Shown: positions 1-7,268, counted from the first letter of the stretch. The stretch is DNA of 12,450 nucleotides from an uncultured Prevotellaceae bacterium (GCA_946624335.1 CAMOSA010000063.1:1-12450); one strand, 5' to 3'. Translations and numbers: made by a program. Notes: generated by a model from the letters alone, not told the origin.

Positions 1-35
1 ATAAGGATAACCGATCGCAAAATAAGGAGACAACA

Positions 36-923
36 ATGACAAAAGCACTGAAAACATATTGCACCGCCATCGTCATGATGCTGGCCGTGGTTCCTCACAG
101 TCACGCACTAACCTATCAGAAGACAGACAGCCTGCGGGTCGTCGAGCTACTCACGAAGGGTCGTCGGCTACCGGCATCGGAGAATCTTATGCTGTACTAC
201 GCCACAGCCCTGAAAGGCCTGCCGTATGTAGGCAAGACCCTGGAGGTGAATCCCAAGGAAGAGCTGGCTGTGAACCTGCGCGAGTTAGACTGCACGACCC
301 TGGTCGAGAATGTCGTGGCGCTGGTCATGACGACGCGTCAGGGCAGCACACACTTTAGAGACTTCTGTCGCAATCTGGAGATAATACGTTATCGCAATGG
401 TCGGCTCAGCGGATACGCATCGAGAAACCATTACTTTAGCGAATGGATAGAAAGCAATGGTAACCAACATATTACAAAAGAGATTACCGGCAACAAGAAC
501 GATAGCCGTGGGGCTTACTATCCTTTCATTGAAGCTCAAAAGCTGGACATCACCTATATGAGCAAACATCCCAACAGCTACCCGATGTTGCGCAGTGATG
601 CCGAAGCGCTGAAGCAGATCAAGTCCAATGAGCAACGCCTCTGCGGTAGGACGGTACACTACATTCCGCGACGGCTGTTGGGGCGTTCACAGAAAGAGTT
701 GGGCTGCGTACATGACGGCGACATCTTGGCCATCGTCACGAAGAAGGCCGGCCTGGACGTCTCGCATCTCGGCATCGCCGTGTGGGGTCGCGACGGCAAA
801 CTGCACCTGCTCAATGCAAGCCAAATCCACAAGAAAGTCGTACTCGAGCCCATGACGCTGGAAGAATATATGAAAAAACACCCTACACAACTGGGAGTGA
901 GGGTGATCAGGATGATTAGATGA
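36..923 (+). CDS. DUF1460 (N-acetylmuramoyl-L-alanine amidase-like) secreted protein
   Basis: This 295-aa protein matches, from memory, the DUF1460 family of NlpC/P60-like cysteine peptidases, which are thought to cleave the amide bond or peptide stem of peptidoglycan fragments in the periplasm. A signal peptide covers roughly residues 1-24, with an Ala at its end. The likely nucleophile is Cys86 in RELDCTTLVENV. The likely catalytic His is His244 in DVSHLGIAV, preceded by the DGDI segment at 227-230, and the HLLNAS segment follows with Asn260. An AAGGAG sequence at 24-29 lies just upstream of the ATG. The stop codon runs directly into a 7-nt repeat array. The next gene, mtgA, also acts on the wall and shows no promoter of its own, so the two may be cotranscribed. 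The family call is firm; the exact substrate is not known from the sequence. Confidence 0.88.
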   Translation: MTKALKTYCTAIVMMLAVVPHSHALTYQKTDSLRVVELLTKGRRLPASENLMLYYATALKGLPYVGKTLEVNPKEELAVNLRELDCTTLVENVVALVMTTRQGSTHFRDFCRNLEIIRYRNGRLSGYASRNHYFSEWIESNGNQHITKEITGNKNDSRGAYYPFIEAQKLDITYMSKHPNSYPMLRSDAEALKQIKSNEQRLCGRTVHYIPRRLLGRSQKELGCVHDGDILAIVTKKAGLDVSHLGIAVWGRDGKLHLLNASQIHKKVVLEPMTLEEYMKKHPTQLGVRVIRMIR

Positions 924-1042
<119 letters not shown>

Positions 1043-1066
1043 AAGGAAAGTTGTTTCGATATAAAC

Positions 1067-1810
1067 ATGAAGAATAAGGCTAATGACACATCAAGTTCCA
1101 CGCCCCTTGGCAAAATCGGGAGAGGGCTGAAGAACCTGCAAAAGTGGTTGCAAAGACTGGTCATCTTCTTCTTTGCTTCCACGATACTCACCGTCGTCGC
1201 TTACCGCTGGCTGCCAGTGTATGTGACGCCGTTGATGGTGATCCGCTGCTGCCAGCAGATAGGCCGCGGAGAGCAAATCCGCCTGCGCCACCACTGGGTC
1301 GCACTCAACGAGATGTCTAAATATATGCCTGTGGCAGTGATGGCCGCTGAGGATCAGCGTTTCATGGAACACCACGGCTTCGACTTCAATGCCATTGACG
1401 CGGCCATCAAGGAGAGCCAGTCCGGGAACCGCCAACGGGGCGGCAGCACCATCAGTCAGCAGACCGCAAAGAACGTGTTCCTGTGGCCCGACCGCTCATG
1501 GGTGCGGAAAGGGCTGGAAGCCTATTTCACAGTGCTCATCGAGCTCATCTGGGGCAAGCAACGCATCATGGAGGTCTACCTGAACTCCATAGAGATGGGC
1601 GACGGCATATATGGCACCGAAGCGGTAGCGCAATGGCATTTCAACTGCTCGGCCGACAAGCTCATACGCGCCAACTGCGCACTCATCGCCGCCACACTGC
1701 CCAATCCGCTGAAGTACAGCAGCAAGGAGCCGTCGGCCTATATGCTGAAACGCCAGACATGGATCATGAGGCAGATGAAGCACATTGACTTAATGAAAAT
1801 TGAAGAATGA
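1067..1810 (+). CDS. mtgA: Monofunctional biosynthetic peptidoglycan glycosyltransferase
   Basis: This 247-aa GT51 enzyme polymerises lipid II into glycan strands at the outer face of the inner membrane. After a basic N-terminus, a single membrane anchor lies at about 31-48. The GT51 motifs follow in order: AAEDQRFMEHHGFD (catalytic Glu95), GGSTISQQTAKN at 125-136, RKGLEAYF (second catalytic Glu151), and then KQRIMEVYLNSIEMG at 164-178. There is no transpeptidase domain, and the length is normal for MtgA. The ATG at 1067 places a basic segment before the anchor. No promoter is visible between the repeat array and the start, so transcription probably enters from the upstream amidase-like gene. 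The coding end overlaps the left arm of a large hairpin. Confidence 0.95.
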   Translation: MKNKANDTSSSTPLGKIGRGLKNLQKWLQRLVIFFFASTILTVVAYRWLPVYVTPLMVIRCCQQIGRGEQIRLRHHWVALNEMSKYMPVAVMAAEDQRFMEHHGFDFNAIDAAIKESQSGNRQRGGSTISQQTAKNVFLWPDRSWVRKGLEAYFTVLIELIWGKQRIMEVYLNSIEMGDGIYGTEAVAQWHFNCSADKLIRANCALIAATLPNPLKYSSKEPSAYMLKRQTWIMRQMKHIDLMKIEE

Positions 1811-1899
1811 AGAGTGAAGAATAAGAGCCACCGCATGATGAATGTCGTCTGTTGACATTCTGGTTGCAGTGGCTCTTATTCTTCACGCTTCATTCTTCA
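1801..1899. terminator. Long hairpin, probable bidirectional terminator
   Basis: Positions 1801-1846 pair with 1854-1899 around a 7-nt loop (1847-1853). Of 46 opposed positions, 40 pair; the mismatches are at 1813, 1832 and 1836-1839. The hairpin lies between convergent genes: it includes the last codons of mtgA and stops 4 bp short of the end of the PqqD-like gene. On the minus strand a short U-rich stretch (ATTTTC) follows; on the plus strand no U-tract follows. The outer arms are themselves 7-nt repeats of the type GAAGAAT/GAAGAGT. A terminator is inferred from position and pairing. Confidence 0.75.
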
Positions 1900-1903
1900 C
1901 TCT

Positions 1904-2170
1904 TCACTGAGCCAGGCCAGCGTCGACCCAGTCCTGTAACATCTTGGTGGCATCGCGAAGAGCGGTGGCCTCGTCGACGTCATATTCCTCGGTCAGCAGC
2001 CGTGCCAGCTCCTGCGCATCGAAGTCGCGGTTCTCAACCTTAGTCCAGAGGTAAGCCGCACTCTCGTTGAGACTGATGATCTTGGAGAAATCGATGTTTG
2101 CCTTGCCGTGGCCGACGACGATCGTCTCGCCACAGATATTCCTTAGTTCAAATCCTTCTTTAATTCTCAT
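1904..2170 (-). CDS. PqqD-family protein (RiPP recognition element-like)
   Basis: This 88-aa protein fits the PqqD fold. The pattern is an N-terminal beta hairpin region (RNICGETIVVG), then IISLNESAAYLW at 31-42, then LLTEEYDVDEATA at 58-70, and a C-terminal helix ending WVDAGLAQ. PqqD proteins and related RiPP recognition elements bind the leader of a precursor peptide and present it to modifying enzymes. This is a stand-alone, full-length domain. It is the last gene of a minus-strand run, 59 bp after the S24/S26-like gene, and is followed by the convergent hairpin. An AAGGA sits almost against the ATG. The family call is firm, but the binding partner is unknown: no precursor peptide was recognised nearby. 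Confidence 0.88.
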   Translation of the reverse strand: MRIKEGFELRNICGETIVVGHGKANIDFSKIISLNESAAYLWTKVENRDFDAQELARLLTEEYDVDEATALRDATKMLQDWVDAGLAQ

Positions 2171-2229
2171 ATCCTTATTATTTGATTATCGCGTTGTTAT
2201 ATTAAGCAATACTATTCATTAGAAGGCGT

Positions 2230-2787
2230 TCAGATCGTTGCTTTATAGAAGAACAGGAGCCATCGCCGCAGGGGCAGCAGCCGACGCCAGCGCCTGATCT
2301 TGCGTTTCAGCGAAGGGTCATCGGCCATGAGGGTATGCCCGTTAGGGCGGAGGTATTCCGTCACGATGCCACAGACATCATCCTCGGTGCAATGCTCAGT
2401 ACCTCGTATGTTGCCGTCGCCCATGAGCGTCAGTGCCCCACCCTCACCTTTCTCGATGATACGGTGCAAGACGAAGTGCCCGGGCGCAACCTCAGCCAAG
2501 ACGGCATCGCCCACCGACAACGTCGTCCACGGCGACAGTTTGACCCTGTCACGCAGATGTTCGAGGAAAGGGCGCATGGAATAGCCTTTGACAGAAATAA
2601 TGACCGACTCGCCTTTCTGCACATATTCGCGCACCAGTGGCAGGAACTTGTCGTTAGGCAGTTCTATGCGCGACATAGCCGCAGCCTGAGCCTCGGTATA
2701 TCGCAGCCTCTTTGACCTACGCCAAGGCGTGGCCAGACATCTGGCCACAGCTGTCGCGCCTCGTTTTACAGTCTCTTTCATGCTCAT
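2230..2787 (-). CDS. S24/S26 signal-peptidase-like protein
   Basis: This 185-aa protein carries the signature of the S24/S26 serine peptidase fold. VKGYSMRPFL holds the presumed nucleophile Ser70. VLHRIIEKG holds His108, at the position where archaeal and ER-type signal peptidases use His in place of Lys. LMGDGN at 121-126 resembles the conserved GD box. A beta-rich stretch, SVGDAVLAEV, lies between them. The N-terminus is basic with no clear membrane anchor, and the C-terminus is rich in Arg and Trp, so a membrane location is uncertain. It starts 26 bp after the HPr-kinase-like gene, in the same probable operon. A second in-frame ATG lies two codons in. It may process a peptide or protein made or bound by its neighbours; that is inference. 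Confidence 0.8.
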   Translation of the reverse strand: MSMKETVKRGATAVARCLATPWRRSKRLRYTEAQAAAMSRIELPNDKFLPLVREYVQKGESVIISVKGYSMRPFLEHLRDRVKLSPWTTLSVGDAVLAEVAPGHFVLHRIIEKGEGGALTLMGDGNIRGTEHCTEDDVCGIVTEYLRPNGHTLMADDPSLKRKIRRWRRLLPLRRWLLFFYKATI

Positions 2788-2813
2788 ATCCTACACGCTG
2801 CAGTTTTTGAACG

Positions 2814-3719
2814 TCACGACTGATTGTCCTGTCTGACATGCACGGCTTCGAAGCAGATGCGGGCCGCCTCCTCGTCCGGACGGCATCCGAGCCAGAAGAC
2901 GGGTGTGGTGGCGAGGAGATGCGAGATGGCATCGCAGATGCCCATATACACCCGGCGATCCCACTTCATCGAGCTCACGGCCGGCAGCAGCGTGGCAAAA
3001 GCCTCGACGGGCGCCATGCGACGGATGGTGTTCTCGGGACGTTGCTCGATGCGTGTGATGGCACCTACAGGTGCCCAGATATTGCGGTAGCAGGGCGTCT
3101 TGCCGCTCCACGGCGAACCGTAGATGCGGGTCTCGCCGTCAATGACGCGCACGACAGGGTTATCGTCGTTCATCAAGTCGGAACCAGGGATATGCTTGTA
3201 CCACAAGTGGGTATGCGTACTCTTACCCGTCCCGCTGGGAGCGGTGAAGAGGTAACCGTAGCCGTCGTTACGGATGACGGAAGCGTGGACGAGCAGCGTG
3301 TCCTGTTCGGCTGCGGCAAAAGCGTAGGCCATCATCAGGGCATTGTTGAGCCCGAACTGATGCTGGCGCATGGAGCTGCCGGTCAGCACGGCACTGCACC
3401 GACGGAAGTCATCGCGTGCGGTGAGACAACAGCTGAGCATACCGCCATCGCACATCGGCAGGCTGATCTCGAAGAGATAAGTGCCGTCGTCGCTACGATA
3501 GACACCGTGGTTGGCGCCTCCGCAGTCAAACTGACCGATCTCGTCCATGCCTCTGCTGTCTGTGGCAACGCCCTCGCAGACATCCATCGTGAAAAGCACA
3601 TCGCCCTCCGCCTCGCACTTGAAGGGCGAGAAAGAGGGGATGATATCTGACGCCGGAAGGGCGTCGGGCAGGTTGACCTGCAAGAGATGCTGTGCTACCT
3701 TGTAGAAGAAGGACTTCAT
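2814..3719 (-). CDS. HPr kinase-like (HprK C-terminal domain) protein
   Basis: This 301-aa protein has an N-terminal region of about 135 residues with no recognised motif, then an HPr-kinase/PEP-carboxykinase-like domain. His145 in LLVHASVI, the P-loop APSGTGKST at 160-168 and the acidic pair Asp185-Asp186 in LMNDDNP follow the order seen in HprK. Such kinases phosphorylate Ser on proteins. Diverged members in some lasso-peptide clusters phosphorylate the precursor peptide, a known case for this family. The ATG overlaps the stop of the upstream exported-protein gene by 4 nt (ATGA), so translation is probably coupled. The N-terminal HprK domain is not evident, so it is unlikely to be the ordinary sugar-regulation kinase. 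The substrate is unknown. Confidence 0.83.
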   Translation of the reverse strand: MKSFFYKVAQHLLQVNLPDALPASDIIPSFSPFKCEAEGDVLFTMDVCEGVATDSRGMDEIGQFDCGGANHGVYRSDDGTYLFEISLPMCDGGMLSCCLTARDDFRRCSAVLTGSSMRQHQFGLNNALMMAYAFAAAEQDTLLVHASVIRNDGYGYLFTAPSGTGKSTHTHLWYKHIPGSDLMNDDNPVVRVIDGETRIYGSPWSGKTPCYRNIWAPVGAITRIEQRPENTIRRMAPVEAFATLLPAVSSMKWDRRVYMGICDAISHLLATTPVFWLGCRPDEEAARICFEAVHVRQDNQS

Positions 3720-4231
3720 TTCTTCCCTCCTTTCTTCTCCTTAGCGGCCCTCATGCGGGCTGACACCTCAGCGGCCTGTGTCGAGTCGGCCGGTGCGACA
3801 GCCTCGCCTATGATGACGGGTCTATACTCCTCGGCCATAAAGCGGAAGCGCTCTTCGGGCAGTATCTGCAGGCGAACGACCGGATCGTTCTCATAACGCT
3901 TGCGCACTTTTTCCCATCGGCGTTGCACCTTACGCAGGCTGGTACCGAAGAAGACGGTACACACGGTGTTCTTGCGATGCTCAACGCTCTCGACGTGGTA
4001 CTGCAGTTGCAGGCTGTAGAGGGCTCGATCCACGAGGAGCTTGTGCTTCGGCTCCAGCCATGCGCTGTCGATGGTCTGAACGGTCGTCTGGAAGGCGGTG
4101 GAGTCGGTCAGCGAGGCTGAGAAGCCAAACATATAGACACGCTTCATCACCGGCTCCTTCGAAGCGGCGGTGACGTTCAAGGCGAAGACGAGCAGCAACA
4201 ATGCCAGCAAGCCCCTTTTATGCTTTTTCAT
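3716..4231 (-). CDS. Exported protein of unknown function
   Basis: I do not recognise a function. Starting at the ATG at 4231 gives 171 aa with a classic signal peptide: MKKHKRG, then a Leu-rich core to about residue 19, then a likely cut after TAA near residue 23. No lipobox Cys is present. The mature part opens with MKRVYMFGFSASLTDS and has the look of a small alpha/beta domain, with a short Lys-rich tail (KEKKGGKK). A longer form beginning at a GTG at 4306 would bury the signal peptide, so it was not chosen. It is the first gene of the four-gene block and overlaps the kinase gene by 4 nt. I believe similar proteins are common in Bacteroidales, but that is from memory. Confidence 0.8.
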   Translation of the reverse strand: MKKHKRGLLALLLLVFALNVTAASKEPVMKRVYMFGFSASLTDSTAFQTTVQTIDSAWLEPKHKLLVDRALYSLQLQYHVESVEHRKNTVCTVFFGTSLRKVQRRWEKVRKRYENDPVVRLQILPEERFRFMAEEYRPVIIGEAVAPADSTQAAEVSARMRAAKEKKGGKK

Positions 4232-4329
4232 TGATTTACCTATGCTAATTAGATTGATGGCGCCTGTCGTGTGAGCGGGCCCATGGTCTGAGGGCACGAC
4301 TGGCACGACGCAGCCTGACTATGAATACA

Positions 4330-5190
4330 TTAGCCCAGATAAGTCTTGAGGAGCTTGCTCTTCGAGTTGTTGCGCAGACGGCGGATGGCCTTCTCCTTGA
4401 TCTGGCGGACACGCTCACGGGTCAGGTTGAAGCGGTCGCCGATCTCCTCGAGCGTCATCTCCTGATGGTTGATGCCAAAGAACATCTCCACGATCTGCTT
4501 CTCACGCTCGGACAGGGTGGAGAGCGCGCGGTCGATCTCGCGGCTAAGGCTCTCATTGACAAGGCTCTTGTCGGCCATAGGGCTGTCGTCGTTGACGATG
4601 ACATCGAGGAGCGTGTTGTCCTCGCCCTCGACGAAAGGAGCATCGACGGAGATGTGACGTCCGCTGACCTTCAGCGTATCGGAGATCTTGTCGACGGGGA
4701 TGTCCAGCTCCTCGGCCAGCTCGTCGGGGCTGGGACGGCGCTCGTTCTCCTGCTCAAACTTCGACAAGGCCTTCGAGATCTTGTTCAACGAACCCACCTG
4801 GTTCAGGGGCAGTCGGACGATACGGCTCTGCTCAGCCAAGGCCTGAAGGATGCTCTGACGGATCCACCAGACGGCGTATGAGATGAATTTGAAGCCGCGC
4901 GTCTCGTCGAACTTCTCGGCAGCCTTGATGAGTCCGAGGTTACCCTCGTTGATCAAGTCGGGCAGCGAGAGGCCCTGGTTCTGATACTGCTTGGCCACAC
5001 TGACCACGAAACGGAGGTTGGCACGCGTCAGCTTCTCCAGCGCAGCACGGTCACCCTTGCGGATGCGCTGTGCCAGTTCCACCTCTTCCTCCACGGTGAT
5101 CAGGTCTTCGCGGCCGATTTCCTGGAGGTACTTGTCCAACGACGCGCTCTCGCGGTTGGTGATGCTCTTTGTGATTTTTAGCTGTCTCAT
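4330..5190 (-). CDS. rpoD: RNA polymerase primary sigma factor (RpoD/SigA)
   Basis: This 286-aa protein is the housekeeping sigma-70 factor that directs RNA polymerase to most promoters. Region 1.2 lies at about 16-50. Region 2 runs from about 54 to 124 and includes the core-binding and -10 segment FDETRGFKFISYAVWWIRQS at 94-113. Region 3 lies at about 133-205, and region 4 at about 222-275 with the helix-turn-helix LEEIGDRFNLTRERVRQIKE at 247-266. Region 1.1 is absent, as is usual in Bacteroidota. The ATG is preceded by AATAAGGA. Two overlapping promoters lie upstream at 5242-5284, and the htrA terminator lies before them. The 98 bp after its stop show no strong terminator, so readthrough into the exported-protein gene is possible. 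Confidence 0.98.
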   Translation of the reverse strand: MRQLKITKSITNRESASLDKYLQEIGREDLITVEEEVELAQRIRKGDRAALEKLTRANLRFVVSVAKQYQNQGLSLPDLINEGNLGLIKAAEKFDETRGFKFISYAVWWIRQSILQALAEQSRIVRLPLNQVGSLNKISKALSKFEQENERRPSPDELAEELDIPVDKISDTLKVSGRHISVDAPFVEGEDNTLLDVIVNDDSPMADKSLVNESLSREIDRALSTLSEREKQIVEMFFGINHQEMTLEEIGDRFNLTRERVRQIKEKAIRRLRNNSKSKLLKTYLG

Positions 5191-5241
5191 TCCTTATTGG
5201 TATAAAAAACGATATAATTCGATATTACCTTTTAAAGCGCG

Positions 5242-5284
5242 CAAAATTACAACAAATATAGTTCACGCGCAAATAAAATTCAAA
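5242..5284 (-). promoter_or_regulatory. Two overlapping rpoD promoters
   Basis: Read on the minus strand, two complete Bacteroidota promoters are visible. One has TTTG at 5281-5284 and TATATTTG at 5253-5260; the other has TTTG at 5270-5273 and TAATTTTG at 5242-5249. Both have a 20-bp spacer, and the second is a copy of the first shifted by exactly 11 bp. The start sites should lie within about 50 bp of the rpoD ATG. Confidence 0.75.
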
Positions 5285-5294
5285 GATTTCGCGT

Positions 5295-5345
5295 AAAAAA
5301 GTGCGAAGAAGCAAAGCTTTTGATAAAACTTTGCCTCTTCGACAC
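5295..5345 (-). terminator. Intrinsic terminator of htrA
   Basis: On the minus strand, GTG-T-CGAAGA-G-GCAAAG pairs with CTTTGC-T-TCTTCG-CAC, giving a 15-16 bp stem with one bulged T and one G-U pair. Inner TTTT and AAAA runs can extend the stem. A run of six T (5295-5300 on the plus strand as A) follows directly. It lies 46 bp after the htrA stop and before the rpoD promoters. Confidence 0.88.
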
Positions 5346-5391
5346 CTTGGCGAACGTTTTGGCCTACTTTTTGCAGGGCCCGAAACCGCGC

Positions 5392-6906
5392 TTATTTCTT
5401 CTTGTCGTCAGACAAGTCGATAGCCGTGGCTACACGACGTCCGCTCTGCGTGATGGCACGGATCCAGAGGGTGCGGTCGCTCGACTGGTTGGCAGCCTTC
5501 ACGGCCTCCTCGAAGTCCTCGACGGTGCGCATCTCCTTGTCGTTGACTTGCAGCAGGATCATGCCCTTAGTGATGCCGGCTTCCATCAGTTTGCCTTTCT
5601 TTATTGCTGTGACTTCCAGTCCGTAGCGCAATGCCAGCTCACGCTTTGCTTCATCACTCAGCGGTTTCAGCTGTGCGCCGAACAGATCGATGTCCACTTC
5701 TTCGAGCACCTCAGTGCCGCCCTGTGCATTACGCAGCGTAGCCGTCTCGTTGTAGGTTTTCTTGTTGCGGATATAGGTGACCTTCACCTTGTCGCCGGGT
5801 CGACGCTGCGACAAGGCTTCCTGCAGCTCGGCCATCTTCTTGACGTCCTTGCCGTCGACGGATGTCACGACGTCGCCTTTCTTCAGGCCCAGTTCCTCAG
5901 CCGTCGACTTCTCCTCGACGCTCTCGATATAGATACCCGTGTTGGTGCCGAGGTCGATGTCGTTGCCCTTCTCCTTCTCGATGTCGATATAGTTGGTGAC
6001 ATCCATGCCACGGACGCCCAGCAGAGCACGCTGTACGACGCCGAACTCCTTCAGGTCGGCCACCACCTTATTCATGATGGTCGTCGGGATGGCGAAGCCG
6101 TAGCCGGCATAGGAGCCCGTCTGGCTGTAGAGCATCGCATTGATGCCGACCAGCTCGCCGCGCTCATTGACCAGCGCGCCGCCGGAGTTACCTGCATTGA
6201 TGGCCGCGTCGGTCTGGATGAAGCTCTCCACGCCATTGGCACCGAGCGAACGGGCCTTGGCCGAGACGATGCCAGCAGTGACGGTCGACGTCAGGTTGAA
6301 CGGGTTGCCTACGGCCAGCACCCACTCGCCGATCTTCAGCGCATCGGAGTTGCCGATGGTGATGGCTGGTAGGCCCTTAGCCTCGACCTTCACCAGGGCG
6401 AGGTCGGTGGTCTCGTCGAGACCGATGATGCGGCCCTTGTATTCGGTGTTGTCGTTGAGCTTCACGAGGATCTCGTCGGCACCGGCAACGACATGATTGT
6501 TCGTCACGATATATCCGTCCTGCGAGATGATGACGCCCGAGCCGGCACCCTGGCGCTTCGGTTGCGTCTCTACCTCCTGCTGCCGGCCCTGTCCGCGGCC
6601 GCGGTTGCCATAGCCGAAGAAGTCGCCGAAGAAGTCCTCGAAGGGGTCACGGACGGTCACCGTCTGGCGCACGGCATTCTTTGTTACCTTAATATATACC
6701 ACACTGTTCACCGAACGCTCGGCGGCCGCCGTCAGGTCAACCAGGCCGGCAGGGGCTGCCACCGCAGGCGACGCCAGTTGGGGCGATGGAGCCGCCTGCG
6801 CCGTCGAGGCGACGGAAATCTTGTCACTCATGATAGCGCCTGTCAGCAGGCTGCTGCTCAGCGTCAGCGCTGCTGCGCCGAGCCACATCTTCTGTTTCTG
6901 TGTCAT
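5392..6906 (-). CDS. htrA: Do-family (HtrA/DegQ) periplasmic serine protease
   Basis: This 504-aa protein is a trypsin-like periplasmic protease and chaperone that removes or refolds damaged envelope proteins. The N-terminus (MTQKQKMWLG, then a hydrophobic core to about 25) is a signal sequence or anchor. The catalytic triad is His138 in VTNNHVVAG, Asp168 in ETTDLALV and Ser241 in NAGNSGGALV. The oxyanion and substrate loops around GNPF and TAGIVSAK are intact. A Gly/Arg/Gln-rich stretch at 97-120 matches the variable LA loop. Two PDZ domains lie at about 295-392 and 405-498, and the tail is DDKKK. The length is normal for the family. It is transcribed separately from rpoD: a terminator lies between them and a probable promoter sits at 7028-7035. 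Confidence 0.96.
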   Translation of the reverse strand: MTQKQKMWLGAAALTLSSSLLTGAIMSDKISVASTAQAAPSPQLASPAVAAPAGLVDLTAAAERSVNSVVYIKVTKNAVRQTVTVRDPFEDFFGDFFGYGNRGRGQGRQQEVETQPKRQGAGSGVIISQDGYIVTNNHVVAGADEILVKLNDNTEYKGRIIGLDETTDLALVKVEAKGLPAITIGNSDALKIGEWVLAVGNPFNLTSTVTAGIVSAKARSLGANGVESFIQTDAAINAGNSGGALVNERGELVGINAMLYSQTGSYAGYGFAIPTTIMNKVVADLKEFGVVQRALLGVRGMDVTNYIDIEKEKGNDIDLGTNTGIYIESVEEKSTAEELGLKKGDVVTSVDGKDVKKMAELQEALSQRRPGDKVKVTYIRNKKTYNETATLRNAQGGTEVLEEVDIDLFGAQLKPLSDEAKRELALRYGLEVTAIKKGKLMEAGITKGMILLQVNDKEMRTVEDFEEAVKAANQSSDRTLWIRAITQSGRRVATAIDLSDDKKK

Positions 6907-7027
6907 AGTCGTACAATTATTGTTTTTTGATGATGATCGGATGAATTCAGTTCACTCTCATTATTCCGTTTATTCTGATGACTCAGGTTGCCCGGATGCC
7001 CCGGAGCCCTGCTCACGAAATCGGACA

Positions 7028-7035
7028 CAAAAGTA
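7028..7035 (-). promoter_or_regulatory. Probable htrA promoter (-7 box)
   Basis: On the minus strand TACTTTTG matches TAnnTTTG. The -33 position lacks a clear TTTG, so the call rests on the -7 box and its place about 120 bp upstream of the htrA start. The resulting leader would be about 115 nt. Confidence 0.5.
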
Positions 7036-7134
7036 GTGCAAAAGTTTATCTCGCTGACATTTTGTCGCCGTTTTTTCCTTTCTTTTAACACGCTTGCCCC
7101 TTAGCTTAACAGCGGTTAAATCCGTTGACTGACA

Positions 7135-7196
7135 TTTTAGCATTTCTTGTGCCAAACGCGTTCCGAGCGCGCCTCCGAGGCCCATAAATGCTAAAA
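7135..7196. repeat. Inverted repeat with 11-bp perfect arms
   Basis: TTTTAGCATTT (7135-7145) is inverted as AAATGCTAAAA (7186-7196), around a GC-rich 40-bp centre that holds a smaller GCCT-CCG-AGGC hairpin. It lies in the 362-bp gene-free stretch between htrA and rnpB (6907-7268). A shorter palindrome, TTAAC-AGCG-GTTAA, sits nearby at 7106-7119. No T-tract follows on either strand, so it does not look like a standard terminator. Its role is unknown. Confidence 0.8.
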
Positions 7197-7254
7197 ACTC
7201 TAAACGCGATAAAAAAACTTTAAACAGCAGGGCGCATACCTTAAACTATTTGAC

Positions 7255-7262
7255 TACCTTTG
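7255..7262 (+). promoter_or_regulatory. Probable rnpB promoter (-7 box)
   Basis: TACCTTTG matches TAnnTTTG and lies 6-7 bp before the predicted 5' end of RNase P RNA. No good TTTG is found at the -33 position. AT-rich TAAAC motifs at 7201, 7221 and 7242 precede it. Confidence 0.6.
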
Positions 7263-7268
7263 CCGCCG

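Noticed and set aside
4232..4306. GTG start giving a 196-aa exported protein
   Set aside because: It would place 25 residues ahead of a textbook signal peptide; the ATG at 4231 is better.
4321..4881. 186-codon plus-strand frame
   Set aside because: It is antisense to rpoD regions 3 and 4, which are plainly coding on the minus strand.
5320..6372. 350-codon plus-strand frame
   Set aside because: It lies antisense to htrA, whose catalytic triad and PDZ domains are intact. It arises from GC-rich codon bias.
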